A program made the translations under genes and the position numbers. Below, piece by piece: positions 45,043-52,666 of a stretch of DNA of 64,000 nt (the first letter of the stretch is position 1; every line of letters starts with the position of its first letter). The notes beneath the pieces are model-generated. The model ran no database searches. It was not told the DNA's origin and saw nothing but the letters and a program-made list of their open reading frames with translations. The stretch is from Streptomyces seoulensis (GTDB taxonomy: Bacteria; Actinomycetota; Actinomycetes; Streptomycetales; Streptomycetaceae), in the NCBI GenBank assembly GCA_013364255.1, contig CP054936.1:6094353-6158352 (forward strand). The letters are read 5' to 3'.

Positions 45043-46236
45043 ATGACCGAGGACCGGGGAGCCGACCGGGCGGACCGCCTGATCGCCATGGGCCAGTCGC
45101 CCCGCAACCTCCGGGAGCTGCTGCGCAAGATCGTATGGATCGGCATCTGGCTGGTCTTCCTCAGCTCGCCCGTCCACGACCTGGCCGCCGGCCACCACAG
45201 CCCCGCCGGCACGGCGGCCGGCTGGGCGGGCCTGGCGGCCTTCGTCGGCGCCTACCTGGCCCTGGTCTTCCGCAACTGGGGCAGGCCCTTCGACCGCGCG
45301 GCCGTCGCCGGCATCATCGTCTTCCTGTGCGCGCTGGCCGTCGTGCTCTGCCTCACCCTCGGCTCGGGCTGGCTCGGCCTGTTCTGCTACGTCTCCGTCG
45401 CCTGCGGGGCGACCCTGCCGGTGCGGGCGGCCTACTGGGCGGTGCCGGGCACCGCCGCCGTGATGATGCTGACCGGCCTCGCCACGGACCTCGCCGACGC
45501 CAAGGACCTGCTCCTGCTGGTGCTGCTCATCGGCTTCGCGATGATGGGCGTGAGCCAGCTCGTGCGCACCACCGTCGAACTGCGCCAGGCCCGCGCCACC
45601 GTCGCCCAGCTCGCCGCCAACGAGGAGCGCCTGCGCCTCGCCCGCGACCTGCACGACCTGCTCGGCCACTCGCTCTCCCTGATCACGCTCAAGAGCGAGC
45701 TGGCCGGCCGGATGCTGCCCGGCCACCCCGACAAGGCCGCCCAGCAGGTCGCCGACATCGAGCAGGTCAGCCGGCAGGCCCTGGTCGACGTGCGGGAGGC
45801 CGTCACCGGCTACCGCCGCCCCCGCCTGGCCGCCGAACTGGCCGGCGCGCGGGTCGCGCTCACCGCGGCCGGGGTCGAGGCGCGCCTGCCCGCCGAACCT
45901 GACACACACCTCGACGGCGTTCCCGAGGAGAGCGAGTCCGCCCTCGCCTGGGCGCTGCGCGAGGCGGTCACCAACGTCGTACGGCACAGCGGCGCCCGGC
46001 GGTGCGCGGTGGAGCTGGTGCGCCGCCAGACCCTGGACGGGCCGGTGCTGGAGCTGTCCGTGGAGGACGACGGCGCGGGCGGCGCGGGCGGCGTCCCGGG
46101 CAACGGTCTGACCGGTCTGTCCGAACGGCTCGTGAAGGCCGGCGGCGGGCTGGAGGCGGGGCGCGTCAAGCGCGGCTTCCGGCTGGTGGCACGGGTGCCG
46201 CGGGCTGCGGGAGGGGACGTAGGATCCCCCGCATGA
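45043..46236 (+). CDS. DesK-like sensor histidine kinase (HisKA_3)
   Basis: 397 residues from the ATG at 45043; a GTG at 45034 overlapping the permease stop is possible but its ribosome-site spacing is poor. Five or six membrane helices occupy about residues 25-165. The dimerisation/phosphoacceptor segment is ERLRLARDLHDLLGHSLS, with H204. The ATPase part shows LREAVTNVVRHSG (N box) and VEDDGAGGAGGVPGNGLTGL (G boxes; quoted as VEDDGAGG and GNGLTGL). Typical of NarL-type kinases that pair with the LuxR-type regulator encoded directly after it, with a 4-base overlap. Confidence 0.9.
   Translation: MTEDRGADRADRLIAMGQSPRNLRELLRKIVWIGIWLVFLSSPVHDLAAGHHSPAGTAAGWAGLAAFVGAYLALVFRNWGRPFDRAAVAGIIVFLCALAVVLCLTLGSGWLGLFCYVSVACGATLPVRAAYWAVPGTAAVMMLTGLATDLADAKDLLLLVLLIGFAMMGVSQLVRTTVELRQARATVAQLAANEERLRLARDLHDLLGHSLSLITLKSELAGRMLPGHPDKAAQQVADIEQVSRQALVDVREAVTGYRRPRLAAELAGARVALTAAGVEARLPAEPDTHLDGVPEESESALAWALREAVTNVVRHSGARRCAVELVRRQTLDGPVLELSVEDDGAGGAGGVPGNGLTGLSERLVKAGGGLEAGRVKRGFRLVARVPRAAGGDVGSPA
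46220..46235 (+). promoter_or_regulatory. Possible internal minus-10 TAGGAT before the response regulator
   Basis: TAGGAT at 46220-46225 lies seven bases before the response-regulator ATG, inside the end of the kinase gene. The spacing matches a leaderless start, but the gene is also coupled to the kinase, so this is only a candidate secondary promoter. Confidence 0.3.
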
Positions 46237-46847
46237 GCAGCACGATCAAGGTCCTCCTGGCCGAGGACCAGTCGATGGTCCGCGAGGCCCTGGCCGCCCT
46301 GCTGGGTCTGGAGGACGACATCGAGGTCGTCGCCCAGGTGGCGCGCGGCGACGAGGTCGTGGCGGCGGCGCACGCGCACGGCGTGGACGTCGCCCTGCTC
46401 GACATCGAGATGCCCGGCTGCACCGGCATCGAGGCCGCCGCCCGGCTCCACAAGGAGCTGCCCGCGGTGAAGCTGGTCGTCCTCACCACCTTCGGCCGCC
46501 CCGGCTATCTGCGCAGCGCCATGGAGGCGGGCGCGGACGCGTTCCTGGTCAAGGACGCCCCGGCCGCGCAGCTCGCCGCGGCGGTGCGCAAGGTGCTGGC
46601 CGGTGAGCGGGTCATCGACCCGACGCTCGCCGCCGCCGCCCTGGCCGGGGGCGCCAATCCGCTGACCGACCGCGAACGCGAGATCCTGCGCGCCGCCGCC
46701 GACGGCTCCACCAACGCCGAGCTGGCCGCCGCCCTGCACCTGTCCCAGGGCACGGTCCGCAACTACCTGTCCACGGCCATCCAGAAGCTCGCCGTCCGCA
46801 ACCGCGCGGAGGCGGTCCGCACGGCGCGGGAGAAGGGCTGGCTGTAG
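46233..46847 (+). CDS. DesR-like NarL/LuxR-type response regulator
   Basis: 204 residues; ATG overlaps the kinase stop by four bases. The receiver domain has the acidic pair in LLAEDQ, phosphoacceptor D57 in VALLDIEMPG, the Thr in VLTTFGR and the Lys in FLVKDAP. The C-terminal LuxR helix-turn-helix is LTDREREILRAAADGSTNAELAAALHLSQGTVRNYLS (in parts LTDREREIL and LSQGTVRNYLSTAIQKL). It most likely regulates the upstream ABC-2 exporter genes in the same operon. Confidence 0.92.
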   Translation: MSSTIKVLLAEDQSMVREALAALLGLEDDIEVVAQVARGDEVVAAAHAHGVDVALLDIEMPGCTGIEAAARLHKELPAVKLVVLTTFGRPGYLRSAMEAGADAFLVKDAPAAQLAAAVRKVLAGERVIDPTLAAAALAGGANPLTDREREILRAAADGSTNAELAAALHLSQGTVRNYLSTAIQKLAVRNRAEAVRTAREKGWL

Positions 46848-46925
46848 GGCCGGCGGGCACGCGGGCGCCCCGAGGACCGGGCCGCCCTCAAAGGCCGCCA
46901 GGGCTCCGCCGGGGCTCCGCCGGCC

Positions 46926-47798
46926 TCAGTTCAGCAGGGCGCGGGCCGCCTGGGCCTGGCCCCGCACCTGCTCGGCGGTGGACTCGTCGACCGCCGACAC
47001 CAGCTCCGCGTACGCGTCCAGCTCCAGCGCGCCGCCCACGAAGTCACCGCGCTGCACGAGCAGCTGGGCCCGCTCGTAGCGCAGCCGGGCCGGGTGGGAG
47101 GGCAGCACCAGGGACAGTTCGACCGCCCACAGGGCCACGTCCGAGCGCTCGGGCCGTACCGCCGCCCAGGCGCGGATGTTGTTCAGGACGCGCAGCACCA
47201 CGTCCAGCGGATCGGCGGGCTCCAGCATCGGGGACCGCAGCGGCGCCCCCGTCGCCCCCGCGACCAGCAGCTCGGCGTCCGGCCCGGTGAGCACCCGGCC
47301 GCCGTCGAACGGATCGGCGAGCACCTGCTCGCCGGCCGCGCCGAAGCCGACCACGAAGTGCCCGGGCAGCGCCACCCCGTACACGGGCGCCCCGGCCCGC
47401 CGCGCCACCTCCATCCACACCACCGACAGCAGGATGGGCAGCCCGCGCCGGCGGCGCAGCACCTCGTGCAGCAGCGAGGAGTCCAGCCGCTGGTAGTCGG
47501 CGGCCGAACCGCGGAACCCGGACCGGCCGCCCAGCAGCTCGCCCACGGCCCGCGCCCAGGCGAGCGGCCCGCCCGGCCGGTACGGCAGCCGCCCCGCCAG
47601 CCGGTCCAGCTCCATCTGTGCCGCGTCGAGCCCGGCCTCGTCCAGCGCTTCGTCGCCCGCCGCCCCGATCAGCAGGCACAGCGCGGACAGATCGGGCCGC
47701 TCGCCGCGCGCCTCCTCCGCGAACCGCCGGAGCACCTCGGCGGCCCGTTCCGGCGGCGGGGGACAGGGCGCGCCCAGGGCGAGTTCGAACCCGCTCAT
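46926..47798 (-). CDS. Transglutaminase-like (SirB1-type) protein
   Basis: 290 residues (MSGFELALGAPCP...). The SirB1-like core is visible: YQRLDSSLLHEVLRRRRGLPILLSVVWMEVARRAG, then GVALPGHFVVGF and a DPFDGGRVL motif (segments quoted separately). Position DSSLLHEVL/GLPILLSVV is where the family has its Cys or a degenerate equivalent; I see no Cys there, so peptidase activity is doubtful. The C-terminus is a TPR-like helical part (NNIRAWAAVRPERSDVALWAVEL). The gene is coupled to the GNAT gene by a 4-base overlap (TCATGA on the plus strand), implying a joint role, unknown. Confidence 0.75.
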   Translation of the reverse strand: MSGFELALGAPCPPPPERAAEVLRRFAEEARGERPDLSALCLLIGAAGDEALDEAGLDAAQMELDRLAGRLPYRPGGPLAWARAVGELLGGRSGFRGSAADYQRLDSSLLHEVLRRRRGLPILLSVVWMEVARRAGAPVYGVALPGHFVVGFGAAGEQVLADPFDGGRVLTGPDAELLVAGATGAPLRSPMLEPADPLDVVLRVLNNIRAWAAVRPERSDVALWAVELSLVLPSHPARLRYERAQLLVQRGDFVGGALELDAYAELVSAVDESTAEQVRGQAQAARALLN

Positions 47799-48868
47799 GA
47801 CGGGCCGTCGCCGGCGGCGGCCGAGCCGGTCCCCGGCTCCGGCGCGCGGTAGTGGTGGTAGGCGTGGTGGGCGCCGAAGCCGAGGCGGCTGTACAGCTCG
47901 CGCGCGCCGGTGTTGCCGGCCTCCACCTGGAGCCAGCCGGCCGACGCGCCCTCGTCGAGAGCCCGTCCGGCGAGCGCGGCCATGACGGCGGTCGCCAGCC
48001 CCCGCCGCCGCAGCGCCGGGTCCACCTGCACGGCGGCGAAGGACGTCCACCGCCCGTCCACGACACAGCGCCCGATCGCGGCGGGCGCGCCCGCGCCCTC
48101 GCCGGGCACCGACGCGAACCACACCGAGGGCCCGCCGCCCAGGACCTTCAGGGCCACCTCGCTCACCCCCTTGCGCTGGTAGCGCGCAAGCCACGCCTCG
48201 TCGGCCGTGCGGGACAGCACGACCCCGTGCCCGCCGGCGCCCTCGGGCCGGTCGGCGACCGGCGCCAGGGCGCCGGTCCACAGCTCGGCGCTCACCTCGC
48301 GCGTCCAGCCCCGCCGCTCCAACTCGGCGCAGAGCAGCTCCTGCGTGCCCTCGGCGCCGGTGGCGGTCTGGACGTACGCGGGCAGCCCGCGCTCGCCGTA
48401 CCAGCGTCGTACGGCGGCCACGGCCGCGTCGAGCGGAACGCCCGGATCGCCGAGCGGCAGCACGGAGTTGGCCCGCCGCGTGAACCCGCCCGCGGCCCTC
48501 AGCACCCACTCGCCCAGCCGCTCGCTCTCCACCGGCGGCCAGGCCCGCGCGGCGACCCGGGACAGCTCGGCGTAGGAGGCCGCGGGACCGCGCCGGCGGG
48601 CCGGGGCCGGGGGCACGACCTTGCCCGCGACCAGTGACGATTCCGCGATCCGGACGCTCACCCCGTCCTTTTGTGTGATCAGCAGCACACCGTCGTCCCA
48701 TGATGTGAGAACGCCGATCGTGTCGGTGAACTTCTCGCCCCGGCCACCCGGTTCGCCCAAGCGCCGTACGGAGACGCGTTTCCCCACGTCAGCGGCGGTG
48801 ATACGGACCACGAGGCGTCCTGCCCCCGAGATTTCCACAGGTCGGTCCACCCCTCCTGTTCGGATCAT
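47795..48868 (-). CDS. GNAT N-acetyltransferase of the cg3035/Rv0428c family
   Basis: About 357 residues from the ATG at 48868 (MIRTGGVDRPVEIS); an ATG ten codons upstream is also open and neither has a clear ribosome site. The N-terminal ~85 residues form an SH3-like barrel (VRITAADVGKRVSVRRLG, IGVLTSWDDGVLLITQKDG). The C-terminal GNAT domain has VQVDPALRRRGLATAVMAAL as acetyl-CoA site and EAGNTGARELYSRLGFG. This two-domain order is that of the Rv0428c family, whose substrate is unknown. It is translationally coupled to the transglutaminase-like gene and divergent from fdxA. Confidence 0.82.
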   Translation of the reverse strand: MIRTGGVDRPVEISGAGRLVVRITAADVGKRVSVRRLGEPGGRGEKFTDTIGVLTSWDDGVLLITQKDGVSVRIAESSLVAGKVVPPAPARRRGPAASYAELSRVAARAWPPVESERLGEWVLRAAGGFTRRANSVLPLGDPGVPLDAAVAAVRRWYGERGLPAYVQTATGAEGTQELLCAELERRGWTREVSAELWTGALAPVADRPEGAGGHGVVLSRTADEAWLARYQRKGVSEVALKVLGGGPSVWFASVPGEGAGAPAAIGRCVVDGRWTSFAAVQVDPALRRRGLATAVMAALAGRALDEGASAGWLQVEAGNTGARELYSRLGFGAHHAYHHYRAPEPGTGSAAAGDGPS

Positions 48869-48977
48869 GCCCAAGAACGGAGATACTAGGGGGGGCATCG
48901 ACGACGCCGCGCTCCCGCGCGCCAGGCGGCGGAGCCTGTGGAGGCCCGCCAGCGCCCTATCGAGGAGGAACGACAGC
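48869..48977. promoter_or_regulatory. Divergent promoter region of the GNAT and fdxA genes
   Basis: A 109-base gap between divergent starts. GAGATACTAGGGGGGGCATC at 48876-48895 contains a minus-10-like TACTAG. A GAGGAGG ribosome site for fdxA lies at 48962-48968. Confidence 0.35.
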
Positions 48978-49298
48978 GTGACCTACGTCATCGCGCAGCC
49001 TTGTGTCGACGTGAAGGACAAGGCGTGCATCGAGGAGTGCCCGGTCGACTGCATCTACGAGGGCCAGCGGTCCTTGTACATCCACCCGGACGAATGCGTC
49101 GACTGTGGTGCCTGTGAGCCGGTCTGCCCGGTCGAGGCGATCTTCTACGAGGACGACACGCCGGAGGAGTGGAAGGACTACTACAAGGCCAACGTCGAGT
49201 TCTTCGACGAGCTCGGCTCCCCCGGCGGCGCCAGCAAGCTGGGCCTGATCGAGCGTGACCACCCGTTCGTCGCCGCGCTGCCGCCGCAGGGCGAGTAG
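48978..49298 (+). CDS. fdxA: 7Fe ferredoxin FdxA/FdxC
   Basis: 106 residues; GTG start nine bases after GAGGAGG. Cysteines at positions 9, 17, 21 and 25 (CVDVKDKACIEECPVDC) and at 40, 43, 46 and 50 (CVDCGACEPVCP). Their spacing fits the seven-iron type with one [3Fe-4S] (C9, C17, C50) and one [4Fe-4S] (C21, C40, C43, C46) cluster. The C-terminal extension IERDHPFVAALPPQGE is typical of actinobacterial FdxC. It carries low-potential electrons in the cytoplasm. It lies directly before dapC, the same pairing as in mycobacteria. Confidence 0.94.
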   Translation: MTYVIAQPCVDVKDKACIEECPVDCIYEGQRSLYIHPDECVDCGACEPVCPVEAIFYEDDTPEEWKDYYKANVEFFDELGSPGGASKLGLIERDHPFVAALPPQGE

Positions 49299-49415
49299 CA
49301 CTCCGGCGGTCCCGCGCCGCGCCGCCCCGGTCCCGTACGGCCTGATCGCCCCGAGCGCTCCGACCGCTGTACGGGACCGAGGCGTTTTCCGCAAGCGAAA
49401 GTGAGCCTGATCCCC

Positions 49416-50507
49416 GTGTCCGCAGTCTCCGACCGGCTTCCCGTCTTCCCCTGGGACAAGCTGGAGCCGTACAAGAAGGCGGCCGCCGCCCACCCGGACG
49501 GCATCGTCGACCTGTCCGTCGGAACGCCGGTCGACCCGGTGCCCGAGCTGATCCAGAAGGCGCTGGTCGCGGCGGCCGACTCACCCGGCTATCCGACCGT
49601 CTGGGGCACGCCGGAGCTGCGCGACGCGATCACCGGCTGGGCCGAGCGGCGCCTGGGCGCCCGCGGGGTCACCCACCGCCACGTCCTGCCGATCGTCGGC
49701 TCCAAGGAACTGGTGGCCTGGCTGCCCACCCAGCTGGGCCTGGGCCCCGGCGACACGGTCGCCTTCCCGCGCCTGGCTTACCCCACCTACGAGGTCGGCG
49801 CCCGCCTGGCCCGCGCCGAGTACGTCGCCTACGACGACCCCACCGAGCTGGACCCGGCGAACCTGAAGCTGCTCTGGCTGAACTCGCCGTCCAACCCCAC
49901 CGGCAAGGTCCTCGGCAAGCGGGAACTGACCCGGATCGTGGCCTGGGCCCGCGAGCACGGCGTCCTCGTCCTGTCCGACGAGTGCTACCTCGAACTGGGC
50001 TGGGAGGCCGACCCCGTCTCGGTCCTGCACCCGGACGTCAACGGCGGCTCGGTGGACGGCCTGGTGGCGGTCCACTCGCTGTCCAAGCGGTCCAACCTGG
50101 CCGGCTACCGCGCCGCCTTCCTGGTCGGCGACCCGGCCGTCCTCGGACCGCTGCTGGAGATCCGCAAGCACGGCGGCATGATGACCTCGGCGCCCACCCA
50201 GGCGGCCGTCGTGGCGGCCCTCGGCGACGACGCCCACGTCCGCGAGCAGCGCGGCCGCTACGCCGCCCGCCGCGCCCTGCTGCGGCAGGCGCTGCTCGAC
50301 CACGGCTTCCGCATCGAGCACAGCGAGGCCAGCCTCTACCTGTGGGCGACCCGCGACGAGTCCTGCTGGGACACCGTGGCCCACCTCGCCGAGCGCGGCG
50401 TCCTGGTCGCGCCGGGCGACTTCTACGGCCCGGCCGGCGACCGGCACGTACGGGTGGCCCTCACGGCGACCGACGAGCGGATCGCGGCGGCCGTCGCCCG
50501 GCTCTGA
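49416..50507 (+). CDS. dapC: N-succinyldiaminopimelate aminotransferase DapC (bifunctional type)
   Basis: 363 residues from the GTG at 49416 (SAVSDRLPVFPWDKLEPYKK), the usual family start; a GTG five codons earlier is also open and no strong ribosome site is seen for either. Fold-type I aminotransferase: substrate loop VDLSVGTPVDPVPE, NSPSNPTGK, and the PLP lysine K224 in SLSKRSNLAGYRAAF. DapC transaminates N-succinyl-2-amino-6-ketopimelate in the succinylase branch of lysine/meso-DAP synthesis, and dapE lies 2 kb downstream. Many actinobacterial members are described as bifunctional glutamate-prephenate transaminases. A strong terminator follows. Confidence 0.9.
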   Translation: MSAVSDRLPVFPWDKLEPYKKAAAAHPDGIVDLSVGTPVDPVPELIQKALVAAADSPGYPTVWGTPELRDAITGWAERRLGARGVTHRHVLPIVGSKELVAWLPTQLGLGPGDTVAFPRLAYPTYEVGARLARAEYVAYDDPTELDPANLKLLWLNSPSNPTGKVLGKRELTRIVAWAREHGVLVLSDECYLELGWEADPVSVLHPDVNGGSVDGLVAVHSLSKRSNLAGYRAAFLVGDPAVLGPLLEIRKHGGMMTSAPTQAAVVAALGDDAHVREQRGRYAARRALLRQALLDHGFRIEHSEASLYLWATRDESCWDTVAHLAERGVLVAPGDFYGPAGDRHVRVALTATDERIAAAVARL

Positions 50508-50540
50508 CCGACGGCGCGGGCCGGACGCCGGCCCGCGCAC

Positions 50541-50578
50541 GCCGACGGGGCCCAGGAGAACTCCTGGGCCCCGTCGGC
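50541..50578 (+). terminator. Strong terminator of dapC
   Basis: Perfect 18-bp stem GCCGACGGGGCCCAGGAG / CTCCTGGGCCCCGTCGGC around a 2-base centre. It is followed by three imperfect CGTACGAGGCGCG repeats (50581, 50600, 50628). Confidence 0.9.
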
Positions 50579-50684
50579 GCGTACGAGGCGCGCTAGGCAC
50601 GTATGAGGCGCGTGAGGCACCGAGGTGCGTACGAGGCGCGCGAGCGCCGGTGCTCGGCCGCCCGGTGGCGAGCGGACGCGGCGG

Positions 50685-51104
50685 TCAGCTCAGCGGCAGA
50701 CCCGAGACCGGCAGGCCCTTGGCGGCGGGCACGCCGCCCTTGGTGGCCGTCTTCGCGGTGTCGCCGAGGACGCCGCCCGCGGCGCCGGTCGCCTCGCCGG
50801 CCGTCTTCTGCGCCACCGGGGTGGTCTGCTTGACGAGCTTGCCGCCGGTCCTGCCCGCGGTCGGCACCGCCTGCTCGACCGTCTTGCCGCCGGTGCCGCC
50901 CGCGACTCCGGCCACCTGCTGCGCGGCGCCGTCCACGCCGTTGCCGACGTGCGCCCCGTCCAGCGCGGTCAGGCCGCCGAGGTTCGGGCTGGCGGGCAGC
51001 TGCGGGGCAGCGCCGGCGGAGCCGGCCGCACCGACCCCGGCAGCCGCTCCCGCGGCGACGATGAGCGCGGCACGGGCGATCCGGCGGGTCAGGGGGAGGG
51101 ACAT
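50685..51104 (-). CDS. Small secreted protein of unknown function
   Basis: 139 residues; ATG five bases after AAGGAG. A classic signal peptide (MSLPLTRRIARAALIVAAGA, then AAGVGAAGSAGAAPQ with an AGA-A cleavage site). The mature part is a low-complexity Gly/Thr/Val/Lys-rich sequence with repeated VAGGTGGKTVEQ, TAGRTGGKLVKQ and TPVAQKTAG-like units. No Cys and no catalytic motif. I recall similar proteins being labelled ATP-binding in databases without sequence support. It may be an extracellular or wall-associated structural peptide. Confidence 0.7.
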   Translation of the reverse strand: MSLPLTRRIARAALIVAAGAAAGVGAAGSAGAAPQLPASPNLGGLTALDGAHVGNGVDGAAQQVAGVAGGTGGKTVEQAVPTAGRTGGKLVKQTTPVAQKTAGEATGAAGGVLGDTAKTATKGGVPAAKGLPVSGLPLS

Positions 51105-51517
51105 GTTGCTCCTTCGACGGAAGTGAACCTTGAAGTCTTCGACCCGGCCCGGAAGTTGGCCGACCGGGCTCGGACGCAGTGACTACCGCTCGAAGCCCGG
51201 GAAGGTTGCGGCGCGCCGACGCAAAGAGTTGGCAATGTGTCGCATTATCGGTTCCGGAGGAAGTAGGACAAAGCGTCCACCTCCGAGGCCGGTGCCGCGC
51301 CCCTACGGCCTTGTGTTCCCAAGGGTTTCGGCGAGCACGGGGGTGACGGCACGAAAACCTGCGCACCCCGCCGCCCGGGACACCGTCATATGACCCGGGC
51401 GAGCGACGAACCGCACGGCTGTCCGGGGACCGCCAGGAACGTGTCCGGGCCGGGTCAGTGACCGGTGGTGATGCGTCGGGGCCGGGTCAGCGGCCGGTGG
51501 TGAGGCGCCGGGGCCGG
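51105..51517. promoter_or_regulatory. 413-base intergenic region with promoter of the small secreted gene and tandem repeats
   Basis: On the minus strand, TTTGTC (51272-51267) and GATAAT (51249-51244), 17 bases apart, form a good vegetative-type promoter for the small secreted protein, with a leader of about 130 bases. The region to its right has no gene until the 32-bp repeats beginning at 51452. Confidence 0.5.
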
Positions 51518-51540
51518 TCAGCGGGCGGTGGTGATGCGCA
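51452..51540. repeat. Three 32-bp tandem repeats overlapping the 3' end of the transglycosylase-like gene
   Basis: Units starting GGGTCAGTGACCGGTGGTGA (51452), GGGTCAGCGGCCGGTGGTGA (51484) and, less one base, CGGTCAGCGGGCGGTGGTGA (51515) have a 32-bp period. The last copy contains the stop codon and final codons of the gene at 51518, so the others look like duplications of the gene's end. Confidence 0.8.
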
Positions 51541-52507
51541 CGGCGCTCGCCTCGGCCGCCGTGCCGTCGCCGTTCTTCGCGTCCGTCGTGTGCCACGCCC
51601 CGTCGGTGACCCCGGCGGTCCACTCCCGCCCCGCGTACGCCACCCGTTCGATGTGCAGCGCGGAGGCGTTGGCCACCGCCCAGTGCGCCAGCTGCCAGCC
51701 GCGCTCGCGCACATCGCGCCCGTCGGCGCCCTCGCCGGAGCGCACCGGCAGCGTCACGGTCCGCCCGCCCGCGCCCGAGGACGCCGCGCCCGAGGACGTC
51801 ACGCTCGGCACGGGCGTCGGCGTCACCGCGCCGCCCACCTCCGCGCCGGCCTCCTCCACCGCGTCCCGCCCGAAGTCCCGTACCAGCGCCGCCCGCACCG
51901 CGTCCGGACCCGCGGCGCGCGCGGCGCCGGGGCGGCCCTGGCAGGTCAGCGTGGCCGCGGAACGCCCGGTCAGAGCGGCGGCGAGCAGCGTCGCGTCCGG
52001 CTCGTGCTTGGCGTACGCCTCCGGGAAGCCGCTGCGCTGCACCCGCTGCGCGGCCACCGTCAGCGGCAGCCCCTGGTAGCCGGGGACCTTGGCCAGGTGC
52101 TCGTAGAACACGCCCGCCGAGTACGTCGGGTCCATGATCTCCTTCGGCGTGCCCCAGCCCTGCGAGGGCCGCTGCTGGAACAGGCCGAGGGAGTCCCGGT
52201 CGCCGTGCTCGATGTTGCGCAGGCCCGACTCCTGCAAGGCGGTCGCCAGCGCGATGGTCACCGCCCGCTCCGGCAGGCCCCGCCCGGTGCCGACGGCCGC
52301 GATCGTCGCCGCGTTCACCGCCTGCTCCGGCGTGAACGCGTACGACGTGCCGCCCCCGCCCGCGGAGACGACCTTGCAGCCGGGCCCGGTGCCGCCCGTC
52401 AGGTACTGCACCACGAGATAACCGGCGACCGCGAGCAGGACGGCGAAGGCCGCCCCGGTCCTGAGGAGACGGCCACGGCGCTGCGGAGAGGCGGACGGCT
52501 CTGGCAC
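51518..52507 (-). CDS. Membrane-anchored lysozyme/lytic-transglycosylase-like protein
   Basis: 329 residues; GTG at 52507 (VPEPSASPQRRGRLLRTG), no strong ribosome site. One membrane helix near residues 17-38 (TGAAFAVLLAVAGYLVVQYL). The external domain has the soluble-lytic-transglycosylase-like signature: catalytic E in ALATALQESGLRNIEHGD, then DSLGLFQQRPSQGWGT and a YEHLAKVPGYQGLPLTVAAQRVQ helix (parts). The C-terminal ~120 residues are a Ser/Pro/Thr linker and a small domain (QLAHWAVANASALHIERVAYAGREW). Related proteins are often mislabelled as heavy-metal transporters. Probably cleaves or binds peptidoglycan outside the membrane. Divergent from dapE. Confidence 0.75.
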   Translation of the reverse strand: MPEPSASPQRRGRLLRTGAAFAVLLAVAGYLVVQYLTGGTGPGCKVVSAGGGGTSYAFTPEQAVNAATIAAVGTGRGLPERAVTIALATALQESGLRNIEHGDRDSLGLFQQRPSQGWGTPKEIMDPTYSAGVFYEHLAKVPGYQGLPLTVAAQRVQRSGFPEAYAKHEPDATLLAAALTGRSAATLTCQGRPGAARAAGPDAVRAALVRDFGRDAVEEAGAEVGGAVTPTPVPSVTSSGAASSGAGGRTVTLPVRSGEGADGRDVRERGWQLAHWAVANASALHIERVAYAGREWTAGVTDGAWHTTDAKNGDGTAAEASAVRITTAR

Positions 52508-52568
52508 GCGTACAAGGTACTTGAGGCGGGCGGGGCTGCCGAGCCCGGTGCGCGCGCTGCGCCGCGCC

Positions 52569-52627
52569 GCACGGCCGGTCTGTCGCACGGCCGGTCTGTC
52601 GCACGGCCGGTCTGTCGCACGGCCGGT
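52569..52627. repeat. 16-bp tandem repeat (3.7 copies) in the dapE upstream region
   Basis: GCACGGCCGGTCTGTC occurs exactly at 52569, 52585 and 52601, and as 11 bases at 52617. It ends just before the position expected for a minus-35 of the dapE promoter. Confidence 0.9.
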
Positions 52628-52651
52628 TCGCCGGACGGCCCGGACAGGCCC

Positions 52652-52666
52652 TAGGGTCCGGACATG
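52652..52666 (+). promoter_or_regulatory. Minus-10-like TAGGGT placed for leaderless transcription of dapE
   Basis: TAGGGT at 52652-52657 is followed by six bases and the dapE ATG, the same arrangement as at mshB. No ribosome site precedes the ATG. Confidence 0.45.

Noticed and set aside
47795..48868. Extension of the transglutaminase-like frame to 48701
   Set aside because: That frame overlaps the GNAT gene entirely and consists of Arg/Gly/Ala-rich shadow sequence; the ATG at 47798 with a 4-base overlap is the natural start.
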